A DNA stretch of 64,000 bases from Pseudomonadota bacterium (GTDB lineage Bacteria > Pseudomonadota > Gammaproteobacteria > Steroidobacterales > Steroidobacteraceae). Location of the stretch: assembly GCA_026398735.1 (NCBI GenBank), contig JAPLSH010000019.1, positions 87,304-151,303 on the forward strand, written 5' to 3'. How positions within the stretch are numbered: position 1 is the first letter of the stretch; every line of letters begins with the position of its first letter. Below the pieces are notes generated by a model that was not told where the DNA came from, made no database searches, and saw nothing but the letters and a program-made list of their open reading frames with translations. The translations under genes were made by a program, and so were the position numbers. Positions 50,539-59,477 of the stretch are shown here, piece after piece.

Positions 50539-51921
50539 ATGACTGTCGTTACCCGATTTGCCCCCAGTCCCACCGGTCTTTTGCACATCGGTGGCGTGCG
50601 CACTGCGCTGTTCTCGTGGCTCTATGCCCGTCGCCACGGCGGCAAGTTCATCTTGCGTGTCGAGGACACCGACCGCGAGCGGTCTACCGACGAAGCGGTG
50701 CGCGTCATCCTGGATGGCATGCGCTGGCTGGGCCTAAACGAAGACGAAGGTCCGTTCTTCCAGACGCAACGCTATGACCGTTATCGGCAGGTCATCCAGC
50801 AGATGATCGATGCGGGCCAAGCCTATTACTGCTACAGCTCCAAAGAAGAGCTGGAGGCGCTGCGCGAAGGGCAGTTGGCGCGCAAGGAAAAGCCGCGCTA
50901 TGACGGCCGTTGGCGCGACAGCACGGCCACGCCGCCGGCGGGCATCACGCCTGTCATCCGCTTCAAGAACCCGCAGCACGGTGACGTGATCGTCAACGAT
51001 CTGGTGCACGGGCCGACGGTGTTTCAAAACGCAGAGCTGGATGACCTGATCATTCAGCGCTCTGATGGCAACCCGACCTACAACTTCTGTGTGGTGGTCG
51101 ATGACCACGACATGGGCGTGACGCATGTCATCCGTGGTGATGATCACCTCAACAACACACCGCGCCAGATCAACATGCTGTTGGCACTGGGTGCCACGCC
51201 GCCGGCCTATGCGCATGTGCCCATGATTCTGGGTGCCGATGGTGCCAAGTTGTCCAAGCGCCATGGCGCTGTCAGCGTGCTGCAGTATCAGGAAGAGGGC
51301 TATTTGCCCGATGCGCTGCTCAACTATCTGGTGCGCTTGGGCTGGTCCCATGGCGATCAAGAGTTCTTTACGCGCGAGCAGATGATCGCTGCCTTCGACA
51401 TCGCCGATGTGAACAAGGCTGCGTCGGCCTTCAATGCCGACAAGCTGCTGTGGCTCAATCAGCAGCACATCATGCAGGCGCCGGTGGCCACGCTGGTGGC
51501 AGCCCTGCGCGAACAGCTGGCCATGCAAGGCGTGGTCAGCGATGACGCTGCGCTGCTGGCCGGTGTGGTCGAGGCCCAGCGTGAACGCGCCAAGACGATG
51601 AAAGAGATGGCCACGGCCAGTCTGTTTTTCTTCCGCGAGCCGGTGGCCGACGAAAAGGCCCATGCCAAGCATCTGACGCCCGAGACGCGCACGTTACTGG
51701 CGGCCTTGCGTGATGACTTGGCTGCGCTGGCGGACTGGAACACACCGGCAATTCACGAGCTGCTCAATGCCTTTGCCACGGCACGTGGGTTGGGGCTGGG
51801 CAAGGTGGCCCAGCCGCTGCGCGTGGCGCTGTCGGGTGGCACGGTGTCGCCGCCTATTGATGCCACAGCCACGCTTTTGGGCCGTGAGACTGTGTTGGCG
51901 CGTTTGCAGCGGGTCATTTAA
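50539..51921 (+). CDS. gltX: Glutamyl-tRNA synthetase
   Basis: A 460-residue class I synthetase with the HIGH-type motif (PSPTGLLHIGGVRTALFSWL), the KMSKS-type loop GAKLSKRHGAV, and the anticodon-binding C-terminal domain. It charges tRNA-Glu with glutamate. The ATG at 50539 fits the normal N-terminus TVVTRFAPSPTG. tRNA-Val lies upstream and tRNA-Ala downstream. Housekeeping gene. Confidence 0.96.
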   Translation: MTVVTRFAPSPTGLLHIGGVRTALFSWLYARRHGGKFILRVEDTDRERSTDEAVRVILDGMRWLGLNEDEGPFFQTQRYDRYRQVIQQMIDAGQAYYCYSSKEELEALREGQLARKEKPRYDGRWRDSTATPPAGITPVIRFKNPQHGDVIVNDLVHGPTVFQNAELDDLIIQRSDGNPTYNFCVVVDDHDMGVTHVIRGDDHLNNTPRQINMLLALGATPPAYAHVPMILGADGAKLSKRHGAVSVLQYQEEGYLPDALLNYLVRLGWSHGDQEFFTREQMIAAFDIADVNKAASAFNADKLLWLNQQHIMQAPVATLVAALREQLAMQGVVSDDAALLAGVVEAQRERAKTMKEMATASLFFFREPVADEKAHAKHLTPETRTLLAALRDDLAALADWNTPAIHELLNAFATARGLGLGKVAQPLRVALSGGTVSPPIDATATLLGRETVLARLQRVI

Positions 51922-51987
51922 CGCGCCGGCTCAGTTCAAACCTTGACAGGGTAGCGCGGCCTAAGTACTGTGCCGCCCTCCCGCTGT

Positions 51988-52063
<76 letters not shown>

Positions 52064-52114
52064 TCTCTTCACGCGGGTTTGAAGGGCAGGTCCTGAACCT
52101 GCCCAGACGCAGAT

Positions 52115-53044
52115 TCAGGCGTCGGGGGCCATGCGTGGCCACAAACTCTTAAACGATTCGGTCAGAAACTGCGTGGAATCACCGAGCTTGTCTTCATAGT
52201 CTTTGGCCGGTGTGGCCGCCAACATGTCCGCCGGCGCAAAGCCTTTGCGCAGCATCTTGGTCAACTGATCGGCAATGTTAGCCAGCATGGCCTGTTCGCT
52301 GACCAGCGCGGCCTTGTTCCACAGTGCAGTGCCGTTGGCGGTGACCACGCGCGTGGCGTCGTCGCACTGGTCGATGAGTGTCTTGTAGCCGTTGACTGTG
52401 CCGGTGATCCAGCCGCCGGTTACCCAGTCGGCAGTGGGCCAACCGTTGCCGGCCACCACACCGCCAGTCACCAGCACGTTGGCCTTGGCAAACTTCACAT
52501 ACAGATCGCCATCGGTGTGCGCCTGCGACAGATAGCCATAGCGCACGGTCTCGTCGCCCAGTTGCAGCTCACCGCTGCCATAGGTGCTGGCGTTGGGCCG
52601 TGCTTTGGGTGGCAGTCGGCGGATCGGCGTGGCATCGGGTGTCATGCGTACATCGGTCGAGAGCCACAGCTTGGTGTTCTCGTGGGCGATGATCTTGCAG
52701 CCCTCGCGGCCCAATACGTCATTGAGCCCGGTGCGATCGCCATGCCAGTGCGTGTTGATCAGCGTATGGACCTTGCGGGCGCCTAGTTCACGCTGGATCA
52801 GCTTTAACGCCGCCGGACCGCTTGCGGCATCGCCGCCATCGACCAACAGCAACCCTGTGGTATCGCGCGCGGCGACGATGTTGCCGCCCGCACCGGTGAT
52901 CAGCAGCAGTGAATCTGAAAGACGCTGGCTCGACAGTGCACCGGCGGGTGTCGAAGCACTGAAGCCCAGGCGGCTGAAGACCAGCGCCGCAGCGCCGGTG
53001 AGTGTGGCGCCCAGAAAGTGGCGTCGCGTGTTGTGGCTGCTCAT
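52115..53044 (-). CDS. Metallo-beta-lactamase-fold hydrolase, Tat-exported (locus 2)
   Basis: A 309-residue MBL-fold protein with a twin-arginine leader (TRRHFLGATLTGAAALVFS). The metal motif is HWHGDR at 99-104, with another His in SQAHTDGDLY. Unlike its paralogue at 5869-6801, which has SWRWDR in this place, it keeps these His ligands; both have Arg where many MBL enzymes have the last His of HxHxDH. The substrate is unknown; nothing indicates an antibiotic-resistance role. It is divergent from the second DUF1592/DUF1552/ankyrin operon, whereas the paralogue is inside the first. Confidence 0.87.
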   Translation of the reverse strand: MSSHNTRRHFLGATLTGAAALVFSRLGFSASTPAGALSSQRLSDSLLLITGAGGNIVAARDTTGLLLVDGGDAASGPAALKLIQRELGARKVHTLINTHWHGDRTGLNDVLGREGCKIIAHENTKLWLSTDVRMTPDATPIRRLPPKARPNASTYGSGELQLGDETVRYGYLSQAHTDGDLYVKFAKANVLVTGGVVAGNGWPTADWVTGGWITGTVNGYKTLIDQCDDATRVVTANGTALWNKAALVSEQAMLANIADQLTKMLRKGFAPADMLAATPAKDYEDKLGDSTQFLTESFKSLWPRMAPDA

Positions 53045-53179
53045 GGCGGGGCACTCTAGCGCACTTGGACAACTGTGGCGCAGTCGCCAAATTGCGGGCG
53101 AAGCGCGGGCACTTCAGGCTTAGAATCGGGTCAATGACCGCAGGGTGCTTGTGCATCCTGGAGTGGGGGATCGACCGAC

Positions 53180-55630
53180 ATGCGAATCAGGAAAATGGTG
53201 CTGCTGAGCTTGGCTTTGGCCTGCGGGTCTACGGCCTGGGCTGCACCTGCGGCCACCAAGCCCGATGCCAAAGCAGCCGAGGGGCACTTTGCCACGTTGG
53301 GCAAATACTGCGGCGACTGCCACAACGCCACCGATTGGGCTGGCGGCTTGGCGTTTGACACGCTGGCTGCCGACAGCGTGCCGGCCGATGCCAAGATCTG
53401 GGAAAAGGTCCTCAATCGCACCCGCGGTGGTTTGATGCCGCCGCCGGGTCAACCGCGTCCTCCCGCAGCTCAGCTTCAGGGCTTAGTCAGCTGGCTCGAA
53501 GGCAGCATCGACAAAGCTGCGCTACCGCATGTGGATCCGGGTCAGGTGTCGCTACATCGGTTGAACCGCCGTGAATATGCCAATGCAGTGCGCTACCTGC
53601 TCAACCTCGAACTAGACCCCGCCTCGCTGTTGCCGCAGGACGATTACAGCGACGGCTTCGACAACATCGCCAAAGTGCTGCAGGTGTCGCCTTCGTTCCT
53701 CGATCAATACTTGGCCGCAGCCCGCAATGTGGCGGTCATGGCCGTGGGCAATCCGGCTGCACGGCCTGTGGGCACGCCCTACGTCAACAACGAAGGTGGC
53801 AAGCAGCTTGGCTACGTGCAGGGCCTGCCGCTGGGCACGCGCGGCGGTATGGCGGTCGAGCACGTGTTCCCGGCCGACGGTGAATATGAGATCAATGTGG
53901 CCGACATGGCCCATGCGCTGTGGGTTGAGGGCATGGAGTTCAACAACACGCTGGTGGTGTTGGTGGATGGCCGCAAGGTCTATGAGACTTCGCTAGGCGG
54001 TGATCAGGATCAGCGTTCCATCGACCAGAAGGGCGATCCTTCCGTCGATGCCATCAACAAGCGGCTTAAGAACATCCGCTTTCAGGCCAAGGCCGGTCAG
54101 CGCAAGGTGGCTGTCACCTTCAAAGCACTCACTGCTGCCGAAAGCGATGCGCGTTTGATGCCGCTGTTGCCTGGTGGCGGTGAAGAGCGTGTGCTGCGTG
54201 TGCGCGGCTTTGAAGTGCGCGGCCCGTTTAGTACTAAGGGCGTAAGCCAAACTATTAGCCGCGAGCGCATCTTTGTGTGCCAACCGGCAACGGCTGCAGA
54301 CGAGCAGCCCTGCGCTAAGCAGATTCTGGGCACCATTGCCCGGCGCGCCTACCGTCGGCCGCTGGTCGATGCGGATGTGCAGACCTTGATGGGTGCATAT
54401 AACACGGCACGTCAGGGCCGCAGCTTTGACGAGGGCATTCGGGCAGGCCTCACGCGCATTCTGGCCAGCCCAGACTTTTTGTTTCGTGCCGAAGCACCGC
54501 CGGTCGGTGTGCAGCCTGGCGAGAGCTATCGCCTGAACGATCTGCAACTGGCCTCGCGCCTGTCGTTCTTCTTGTGGAGCAACCTGCCCGACGACGAGCT
54601 ACTCGATGTGGCAGTGCGTGGGGATTTGCACAAGCCCGAGGTGCTCGAGAAGCAGGTGCAGCGAATGCTGGCCGATGCGCGTGCACAGACGCTGGCAGCC
54701 GACTTTGCGTTTCAGTGGCTGGGCATGAAGAAGCTGGCAGACATCGAGCCTGATGTGGCGGTGTTTCCTTATGCCGCCAATCATCGCGACATTGATGGTG
54801 ACATCCGCAAAGACTTCCGTGAGGAACTGCGACTGTTCATCGACAGCGTGTTTCGCGAGAACCGCCCAGCCACCGAGCTGCTGACGGCCAACTACAGTTT
54901 CCTCAACGAACCGCTGGCGCTGCACTACGACATCAAGGACGTGAAGGGCAGTCAGTACCGTCGCGTGACGCTGCCCGAGTCCGAGCGCAACGGCTTGCTG
55001 GGTAAGGCTGCCGTGCTGATGGTCACTAGCTACCCCAATCGCACCGCACCGGTGCTGCGCGGCGCGTGGATACTCGAAAACTTGCTGGGCGCCACGCCCA
55101 CGCCACCACCGCCCAATGTGGAGGCCCTCAAAGAGCCTTTGCCTGGCGCCAAACTGCTCACAGTGCGCGAACTGATGGCGCAGCACAGCGTGCAAAAGAG
55201 CTGCCATGCCTGTCATGGCGTGATGGACCCGTTGGGTTTTGCGCTGGAAGGCTTTGATGGTGTGGGCCGCTCGCGTGAGCGCGATCGCTTGGCTGGCACG
55301 CTGATCGACACGTCATCGGCCTTGCCCGATGGCACACCGGTCAATGGTCCGGACGAACTGCGCAAGGCGCTTTCTGCGCGCTCTGGCCAGTTTGTGCAGA
55401 CACTCACCCAGAAGCTGATGACCTATGGCACCGGCCGGGTCATGGAATGGCATGACATGCCCACCGTGCGCGCCATCGTCAGTGATGTTGCGCGCCAGGA
55501 CTACCGCATGTTGCCGTTGTTCATGGCCGTCATCCGCAGTCCCCAGTTCCAGATGCAGCGCTTGCCGTCCGACAATGCTTTGGCCCAGCCCAAGCAAGCC
55601 GCGCTGTTGCCCAACGAGTCGCAGAGGTAA
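53180..55630 (+). CDS. DUF1587/DUF1592/DUF1588/DUF1585 dihaem protein (locus 2)
   Basis: An 816-residue protein, the same length as the paralogue at 3432-5882. A signal peptide is followed by haem motifs CGDCH (44-48) and CHACH (675-679), with the same internal order: DUF1587 (NRREYANAVRYLLNLELDPA), DUF1595 (AYRRPLVDADVQTLMGAYNT), DUF1592 (ASRLSFFLWSNLPDDELLDV), DUF1588 (TAPVLRGAWILENLLGATPT) and DUF1585 near the end. A periplasmic redox role is inferred. The DUF1552 gene follows 6 bp downstream. Confidence 0.9.
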   Translation: MRIRKMVLLSLALACGSTAWAAPAATKPDAKAAEGHFATLGKYCGDCHNATDWAGGLAFDTLAADSVPADAKIWEKVLNRTRGGLMPPPGQPRPPAAQLQGLVSWLEGSIDKAALPHVDPGQVSLHRLNRREYANAVRYLLNLELDPASLLPQDDYSDGFDNIAKVLQVSPSFLDQYLAAARNVAVMAVGNPAARPVGTPYVNNEGGKQLGYVQGLPLGTRGGMAVEHVFPADGEYEINVADMAHALWVEGMEFNNTLVVLVDGRKVYETSLGGDQDQRSIDQKGDPSVDAINKRLKNIRFQAKAGQRKVAVTFKALTAAESDARLMPLLPGGGEERVLRVRGFEVRGPFSTKGVSQTISRERIFVCQPATAADEQPCAKQILGTIARRAYRRPLVDADVQTLMGAYNTARQGRSFDEGIRAGLTRILASPDFLFRAEAPPVGVQPGESYRLNDLQLASRLSFFLWSNLPDDELLDVAVRGDLHKPEVLEKQVQRMLADARAQTLAADFAFQWLGMKKLADIEPDVAVFPYAANHRDIDGDIRKDFREELRLFIDSVFRENRPATELLTANYSFLNEPLALHYDIKDVKGSQYRRVTLPESERNGLLGKAAVLMVTSYPNRTAPVLRGAWILENLLGATPTPPPPNVEALKEPLPGAKLLTVRELMAQHSVQKSCHACHGVMDPLGFALEGFDGVGRSRERDRLAGTLIDTSSALPDGTPVNGPDELRKALSARSGQFVQTLTQKLMTYGTGRVMEWHDMPTVRAIVSDVARQDYRMLPLFMAVIRSPQFQMQRLPSDNALAQPKQAALLPNESQR

Positions 55631-55636
55631 GCCGTC

Positions 55637-56947
55637 ATGTTCATCACCAAGAAGCATCTCGACCGTCGTACCGTGTTGCGTGGGGCCGGTGTCAGCGTTG
55701 CGCTGCCGCTGCTCGACGCCATGATTCCGGCGCGCACGGCACTGGCTGCTACTGCGGCTCGACCCTTGCCCAAGCTGGGCTTTGTGTACTTCCCGCATGG
55801 CGCGGTGATGTCGGAGTGGACGCCTAAGACCACCGGCAAGAACTTTGAGATCCCCAAGATCCTCGAGCCCGCAGCCAAGTACAAAGACTATCTGACCATC
55901 GTCAGTGGTCTGCGTAACCGCGGCGGCGAGAGCAACACGCCGCACGCGATCATTGCCGGTACTTGGCTTGGGTGTGTAGCGCCTGCGGTCAGCCACGATC
56001 CGCGCGCCGGCACGACGGTGGATCAGATGGCCGCGCGCGTTATCAGCAACGACACGCCGTTTCCCTCGCTAGAGCTGTCGACCGAAGCGGGCACGGTGTG
56101 TGATCCGGGCTATGGCTGCAGCTATGGCAACACCATTTCGTTTCGCTCGCCCACGCAGCCGCTGCCGATGGAGTTCAACCCGCGCAAGGTGTTCTACCGT
56201 CTGTTTGGTCAGGGCGACACCGCTGACGAGCGCGTGGCTATCGTTCAAGAGACCGGCAGCATTCTCGATTCGGTTGCGGGCGATGCCAATGCACTGCGTC
56301 AGCGTTTGGCTGCGCACGATCAGGTGATGGTGTCCGACTATCTGGAATCGGTGCGCGAGATCGAGCGTCGCATTCAGAAGATGCGCACTCAGGGCACCGG
56401 TGGCATAGAGCTGCCCGACACACCGGCAGGTGTGCCGGCAGACTTCGAAGAGCACCTGCGCTTGATGTTCGAGATGATGGCGCTGGCCTATCAGGCCAAT
56501 CTGACACGCGTGGCCTCGATGATGATGGCGCGCGAAGTCAGCATGCGCACCTACAACAACCTGGGCATCTCCGATGCATTCCATCCGTTGTCGCACCATC
56601 AGAACAACCCCGACAAGTTGGTCAAGCTCATCAAGGTGCAGAACTTCCACACCAAGGTGTTCAACGGCTTCCTGGATCGCTTGGCCAAAACCCCCGATGG
56701 CGATGGGTCGCTGCTGGATCATTCGTTGATTTTGTTCGGCAGCAACATGAGCAACAGCGACATGCACAACAACAATCCGCTGCCGGCGGCGTTGTTTGGC
56801 AAAGCCTATGGCCGGGTGAAGGGCGGACAACATTTGGCACAACCTGCAGATGCACCGCTGGCTAATCTGATGCTCACCATCCTGGATCGCGCCGGGGCAC
56901 CAGTCGAAAAGTTTGCCGACAGCACAGGGCTCATCAGTGAAGTGTGA
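55637..56947 (+). CDS. DUF1552 (HXXSHH) family protein (locus 2)
   Basis: A 436-residue protein with the motif HPLSHH at about 316-321 (SDAFHPLSHHQNN) and a twin-arginine-like leader (RRTVLRGAGVSVALPLLDAM). It is strongly similar throughout to the paralogue at 2082-3401: AFVYFPHGAVM versus GFVYFPHGAVM, HPLSHH in both, and ILFGSNMS in both. The function is unknown. Its stop overlaps the ankyrin start by 11 bases, so it is cotranscribed. Confidence 0.9.
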   Translation: MFITKKHLDRRTVLRGAGVSVALPLLDAMIPARTALAATAARPLPKLGFVYFPHGAVMSEWTPKTTGKNFEIPKILEPAAKYKDYLTIVSGLRNRGGESNTPHAIIAGTWLGCVAPAVSHDPRAGTTVDQMAARVISNDTPFPSLELSTEAGTVCDPGYGCSYGNTISFRSPTQPLPMEFNPRKVFYRLFGQGDTADERVAIVQETGSILDSVAGDANALRQRLAAHDQVMVSDYLESVREIERRIQKMRTQGTGGIELPDTPAGVPADFEEHLRLMFEMMALAYQANLTRVASMMMAREVSMRTYNNLGISDAFHPLSHHQNNPDKLVKLIKVQNFHTKVFNGFLDRLAKTPDGDGSLLDHSLILFGSNMSNSDMHNNNPLPAALFGKAYGRVKGGQHLAQPADAPLANLMLTILDRAGAPVEKFADSTGLISEV

Positions 56948-58529
56948 TCGGCTACAAGCGGGCAGGGCGCTGGTCGCCGCCTGCGTGCTGGCATTGAGCT
57001 GCAACACGGCTTGGGCCACACCGCAGCAGGATGTGCAGTTGTTGCAGGCAGCAGCAGCACAAGACCCAGAGACCGCGCTGTATGCGCTATCGGCTGGTGC
57101 GGATGCTCGCGCCACCGAAGCCGATGGCACGACAGCGCTGCACTATGCGGCGCATTTTGGCGATCTGCTGCTGACTCAAGCGTTGCTTAAGGCCAAGGCC
57201 GATCCCAATGCCCGCAATGAGTTTGCCTCGACACCGCTGGCTGAGGCGGCTGTGCTGGGCGATGCCAAGCTGATCGCGCTGCTGCTCAAGGCAGGCGCAG
57301 ACCCAGAGTCGGCCAATGCAGAAGGCCAGACTGCACTGATGACCGTGGCACGTGCGGGCAAGCTTGAGGCCGCCAAGTTGCTGCTCAAGGCCGGTGCCAA
57401 GGTCGATGCGCGCGAACAGTGGGCAGGTCAGACGGCGCTGATGTGGGCCTCGGCGCAGGGCCATCCGGCCATGATTAAGCTGCTACTGGCTAATGGCGCT
57501 AACCCCAACCTACGCGGCGCTATCCGCGATTGGCAGCGTCGCTTAACCGCAGAGCCCCGCCCCAAGGGTATGAACCGGGGTGGCTTCACGCCGCTGCTGT
57601 ATGCCGCTCGTGAAGGCTGTGTGGAGTGCGCACGTGAGCTGCTGGCAGGTAAGGCCGACATCAACCTGGCTGACCCGGAGCGCAGTTCACCGTTGCTGGT
57701 TGCCTTGATGAATCTGCATTTTGATTTTGCGGCGACGCTCATCAAAGCCGGCGCCGATGTGGATATGTGGGACCTGTACGGCCAAACGCCGCTGTATGTG
57801 GCCATCGACATGAATACGTTGCCGCGCGGCGGCCGGCCGGATTTGCTCAGCGAAGACAAGCTCACGGGTTTGGACGTGGCCGGGTTGCTGCTCAAGGCCG
57901 GCGCCAATCCCAACATCCAGCTCAAACTGCGTCCGCCGTATCGCAATTACATCTTCGATCGCGGTGGTGATCAGGTGCTCTCAACCGGCGCCACGGCGCT
58001 GATGCGCGCGGCCAAGGGCGGCGATGCGGCAGCGATCAAACTGCTGCTAGCCCACAAAGCCAACATCGAGCTGCCCAACGACGACGGCATTACACCGCTG
58101 ATGGTTGCTGCCGGCATGGGCCATGGCGCCAATCCCACGCGCGGTCGCTACAAGACCGATGCTGATGCGGCGGAGTGCACCCGTTTGTTGCTCGAGGCGG
58201 GCGGCCTGATTGATGCGCGCGCACGTTCGCAGCAGACCGCGCTGCACAGCGCCGCTCAGCACGGCTGGAGTGAGACGGTAAAGCTGCTGGTGGCGCGAGG
58301 CGCTGCGCTGCAGCCGGAAGACTCGCGGGGGCTGACGCCCATCGACTTTGCGGCAGGCCGGTATCAGCGTGCGTTTTTAGAGCCCGAGCCCAAGACCTGG
58401 ACAGAAACGGTGGGCCTGCTGCGCGGCTATATCGTGGCTGCGACAGGCCAGGAGCCCAAAGAAAGCAAGGGCCCCAAGCCGGCCCCGACCCGGGGCACAG
58501 GCAATACTGAGCAGGCACAGGCAAAGTAG
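56937..58529 (+). CDS. Secreted ankyrin-repeat protein (locus 2)
   Basis: A 530-residue protein starting at a GTG inside the end of the DUF1552 gene; signal peptide about 1-27 (RALVAACVLALSCNTAWA). About ten ankyrin repeats follow (DGTTALHYAAHFGDLLLTQA, EGQTALMTVARAGKLEAAKL, AGQTALMWASAQGHPAMIKL), with the same spacers as the other two ankyrin proteins (GGFTPLLYAAREGC; LKLRPPYRNYIFDRGGDQ). The C-terminal tail is a Pro/Lys-rich extension. It is the third gene of the second DUF1592/DUF1552/ankyrin module. A TTG 8 codons upstream is unlikely. Confidence 0.88.
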   Translation: MKCDRLQAGRALVAACVLALSCNTAWATPQQDVQLLQAAAAQDPETALYALSAGADARATEADGTTALHYAAHFGDLLLTQALLKAKADPNARNEFASTPLAEAAVLGDAKLIALLLKAGADPESANAEGQTALMTVARAGKLEAAKLLLKAGAKVDAREQWAGQTALMWASAQGHPAMIKLLLANGANPNLRGAIRDWQRRLTAEPRPKGMNRGGFTPLLYAAREGCVECARELLAGKADINLADPERSSPLLVALMNLHFDFAATLIKAGADVDMWDLYGQTPLYVAIDMNTLPRGGRPDLLSEDKLTGLDVAGLLLKAGANPNIQLKLRPPYRNYIFDRGGDQVLSTGATALMRAAKGGDAAAIKLLLAHKANIELPNDDGITPLMVAAGMGHGANPTRGRYKTDADAAECTRLLLEAGGLIDARARSQQTALHSAAQHGWSETVKLLVARGAALQPEDSRGLTPIDFAAGRYQRAFLEPEPKTWTETVGLLRGYIVAATGQEPKESKGPKPAPTRGTGNTEQAQAK

Positions 58530-58558
58530 GTTTCGTTAGCGCGCAGGTCATGTAGAAT

Positions 58559-58605
58559 GCCCTTTCACGGCGGCGACAGGGGTTCGAATCCCCTTGGGGA
58601 CGCCA
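58559..58605 (+). pseudogene. tRNA-Glu 3' fragment (possible att site)
   Basis: The 47 bases from the anticodon stem to CCA match tRNA-Glu(TTC): loop CTTTCAC, then GGCGG, CGACAGGGGTTCGAATCCCC and TTGGGGACGCCA. The 5' half upstream does not supply the GTCCCC acceptor strand, so this is not a working tRNA. A 3' fragment of exactly this kind is what integration into a tRNA gene leaves at the far end of an island. The intact tRNA-Glu is not in the window. Confidence 0.75.
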
Positions 58606-58767
58606 ATTTTTAGGCGACGTTAGCGTCATCAGTAACGTCCCCTTGGGGACGCCAATTTTTAGGCGACGTTAGCGTCATCAGTAACGTCCCCTTGGGGACG
58701 CCAATTCAGGCTCGGCGGTTACGTCATCAGTGACCTCCGCTCAAAGACGCCATTTCAGGCTCGGCGG
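58590..58767. repeat. 49-bp-period tandem array derived from tRNA-Glu ends
   Basis: CCCCTTGGGGACGCC occurs at 58590, 58639 and 58688, a strict 49-bp period. Each unit also holds the inverted GACG/CGTC pair and TCATCAGTAA. The last units (TTCAGGCTCGGCGG) are diverged but keep the 49-bp spacing, giving about 3.6 copies. In the units, GTCCCCTT (5' end of tRNA-Glu) is joined to GGGGACGCCA (its 3' end), so they look like collapsed tRNA copies or repeated integration scars. There are no unique spacers, so it is not a CRISPR. Confidence 0.8.
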
Positions 58768-59061
58768 CTATTCGGTGTATCCAGCCTCCCGCTGGTGACG
58801 CACCGCCAGAATCATCACGACATCTTCCTTGGGCAGCCATCTGTACTTGGCGATATAGCCATAGCGACCCCGCGACAGTATCAATTCACGGCGGCCGTCT
58901 TCTGCGTCCCGGCCCAACAGCGGATGGTCTGCAAGCAGTTCCAAAGCGCGTCGGACGCTGCGCACTTGATTGGCTGCACGCTCCGGGCTTTCGGCGGCAA
59001 TAAAATCGAATAAGCGCTCTAGGTCGCGCAGTGCGGCAACGGTTATTTGGACGCGCGCCAT
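58768..59061 (-). CDS. RelE/ParE-family toxin
   Basis: A 97-residue toxin (ITVAALRDLERLFDFIAAES, then ANQVRSVRRALELLADHPLL, LILSRGRYGYIAKYRWLPKE and the end ILAVRHQREAGY) of the RelE/ParE family. It would act on ribosomal mRNA or DNA gyrase. The antitoxin overlaps it upstream. The gene ends at the tandem array beside the tRNA-Glu fragment, a typical place for an island-borne stabilisation module. Confidence 0.88.
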   Translation of the reverse strand: MARVQITVAALRDLERLFDFIAAESPERAANQVRSVRRALELLADHPLLGRDAEDGRRELILSRGRYGYIAKYRWLPKEDVVMILAVRHQREAGYTE

Positions 59062-59333
59062 GACTTGGCCAGAGGCGGGCGGACTTTCTTGCCGGCAACA
59101 CGAGCTTCGAGGTAATCGAATGCTGCGTCCAATGAGTGGGCTTTGCCCGACGCCACAGTCTGTAATTCAGATCGTTCGGCATCAGCGGCAAATTGCGCCT
59201 GTAATTCGCCCCGCCGGGCTTCTCGTTCCAGAGCATCAATCATGAAGGCGTGCGGCGTTTGCCCGGCATTGGCTGCCAACTGAGCCAAGCGTTGTTTGAG
59301 TTCTAGCGTCAGCTTGAGACTGGTTGCAGACAT
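59043..59333 (-). CDS. ParD/CopG-like antitoxin
   Basis: A 96-residue antitoxin with a ribbon-helix-helix N-terminus (SLKLTLELKQRLAQLAANAG, QTPHAFMIDALEREA) and a C-terminal toxin-binding helix. It overlaps the toxin gene by 19 bases. The ATG at 59333 follows GGAG. The dyad at 59357-59377 is the likely operator. Confidence 0.82.
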   Translation of the reverse strand: MSATSLKLTLELKQRLAQLAANAGQTPHAFMIDALEREARRGELQAQFAADAERSELQTVASGKAHSLDAAFDYLEARVAGKKVRPPLAKSWRASK

Positions 59334-59356
59334 GACTTGCTCCATCGAGTAGTCAG

Positions 59357-59377
59357 AAAGTAATACCGAGTTACTTT
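59357..59377. promoter_or_regulatory. Candidate operator of the relE/parD pair
   Basis: AAAGTAA and TTACTTT are perfect 7-bp arms around seven bases, 24 bp upstream of the antitoxin ATG. The likely role is autorepression. Confidence 0.6.
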
Positions 59378-59398
59378 GCGGTCAACAGCAGTTACAAG

Positions 59399-59427
59399 AC
59401 AAAAAAAGGCCCTCTTGCGAGGGCCTT
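59399..59427 (-). terminator. Rho-independent terminator of the iorAB operon
   Basis: On the minus strand, AAGGCCCTC and GAGGGCCTT pair around a four-base loop and are followed by TTTTT. The hairpin lies about 50 bp after the stop of the molybdoenzyme gene. Confidence 0.8.
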
Positions 59428-59477
59428 GATGCGTTGCGCTGTGCCAGGCGGGTTGAGCCGCCTGGCAGTGGGCCGGA

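Noticed and set aside
52115-53044. Beta-lactam resistance gene
   Set aside because: The MBL fold is shared by many hydrolases, the motif ends in Arg rather than His, and the context is the DUF1592/DUF1552 module, not resistance.
58590-58767. CRISPR-like repeat array
   Set aside because: The 49-bp period contains no unique spacers, no cas genes are near, and the unit is made of tRNA-Glu end sequence.
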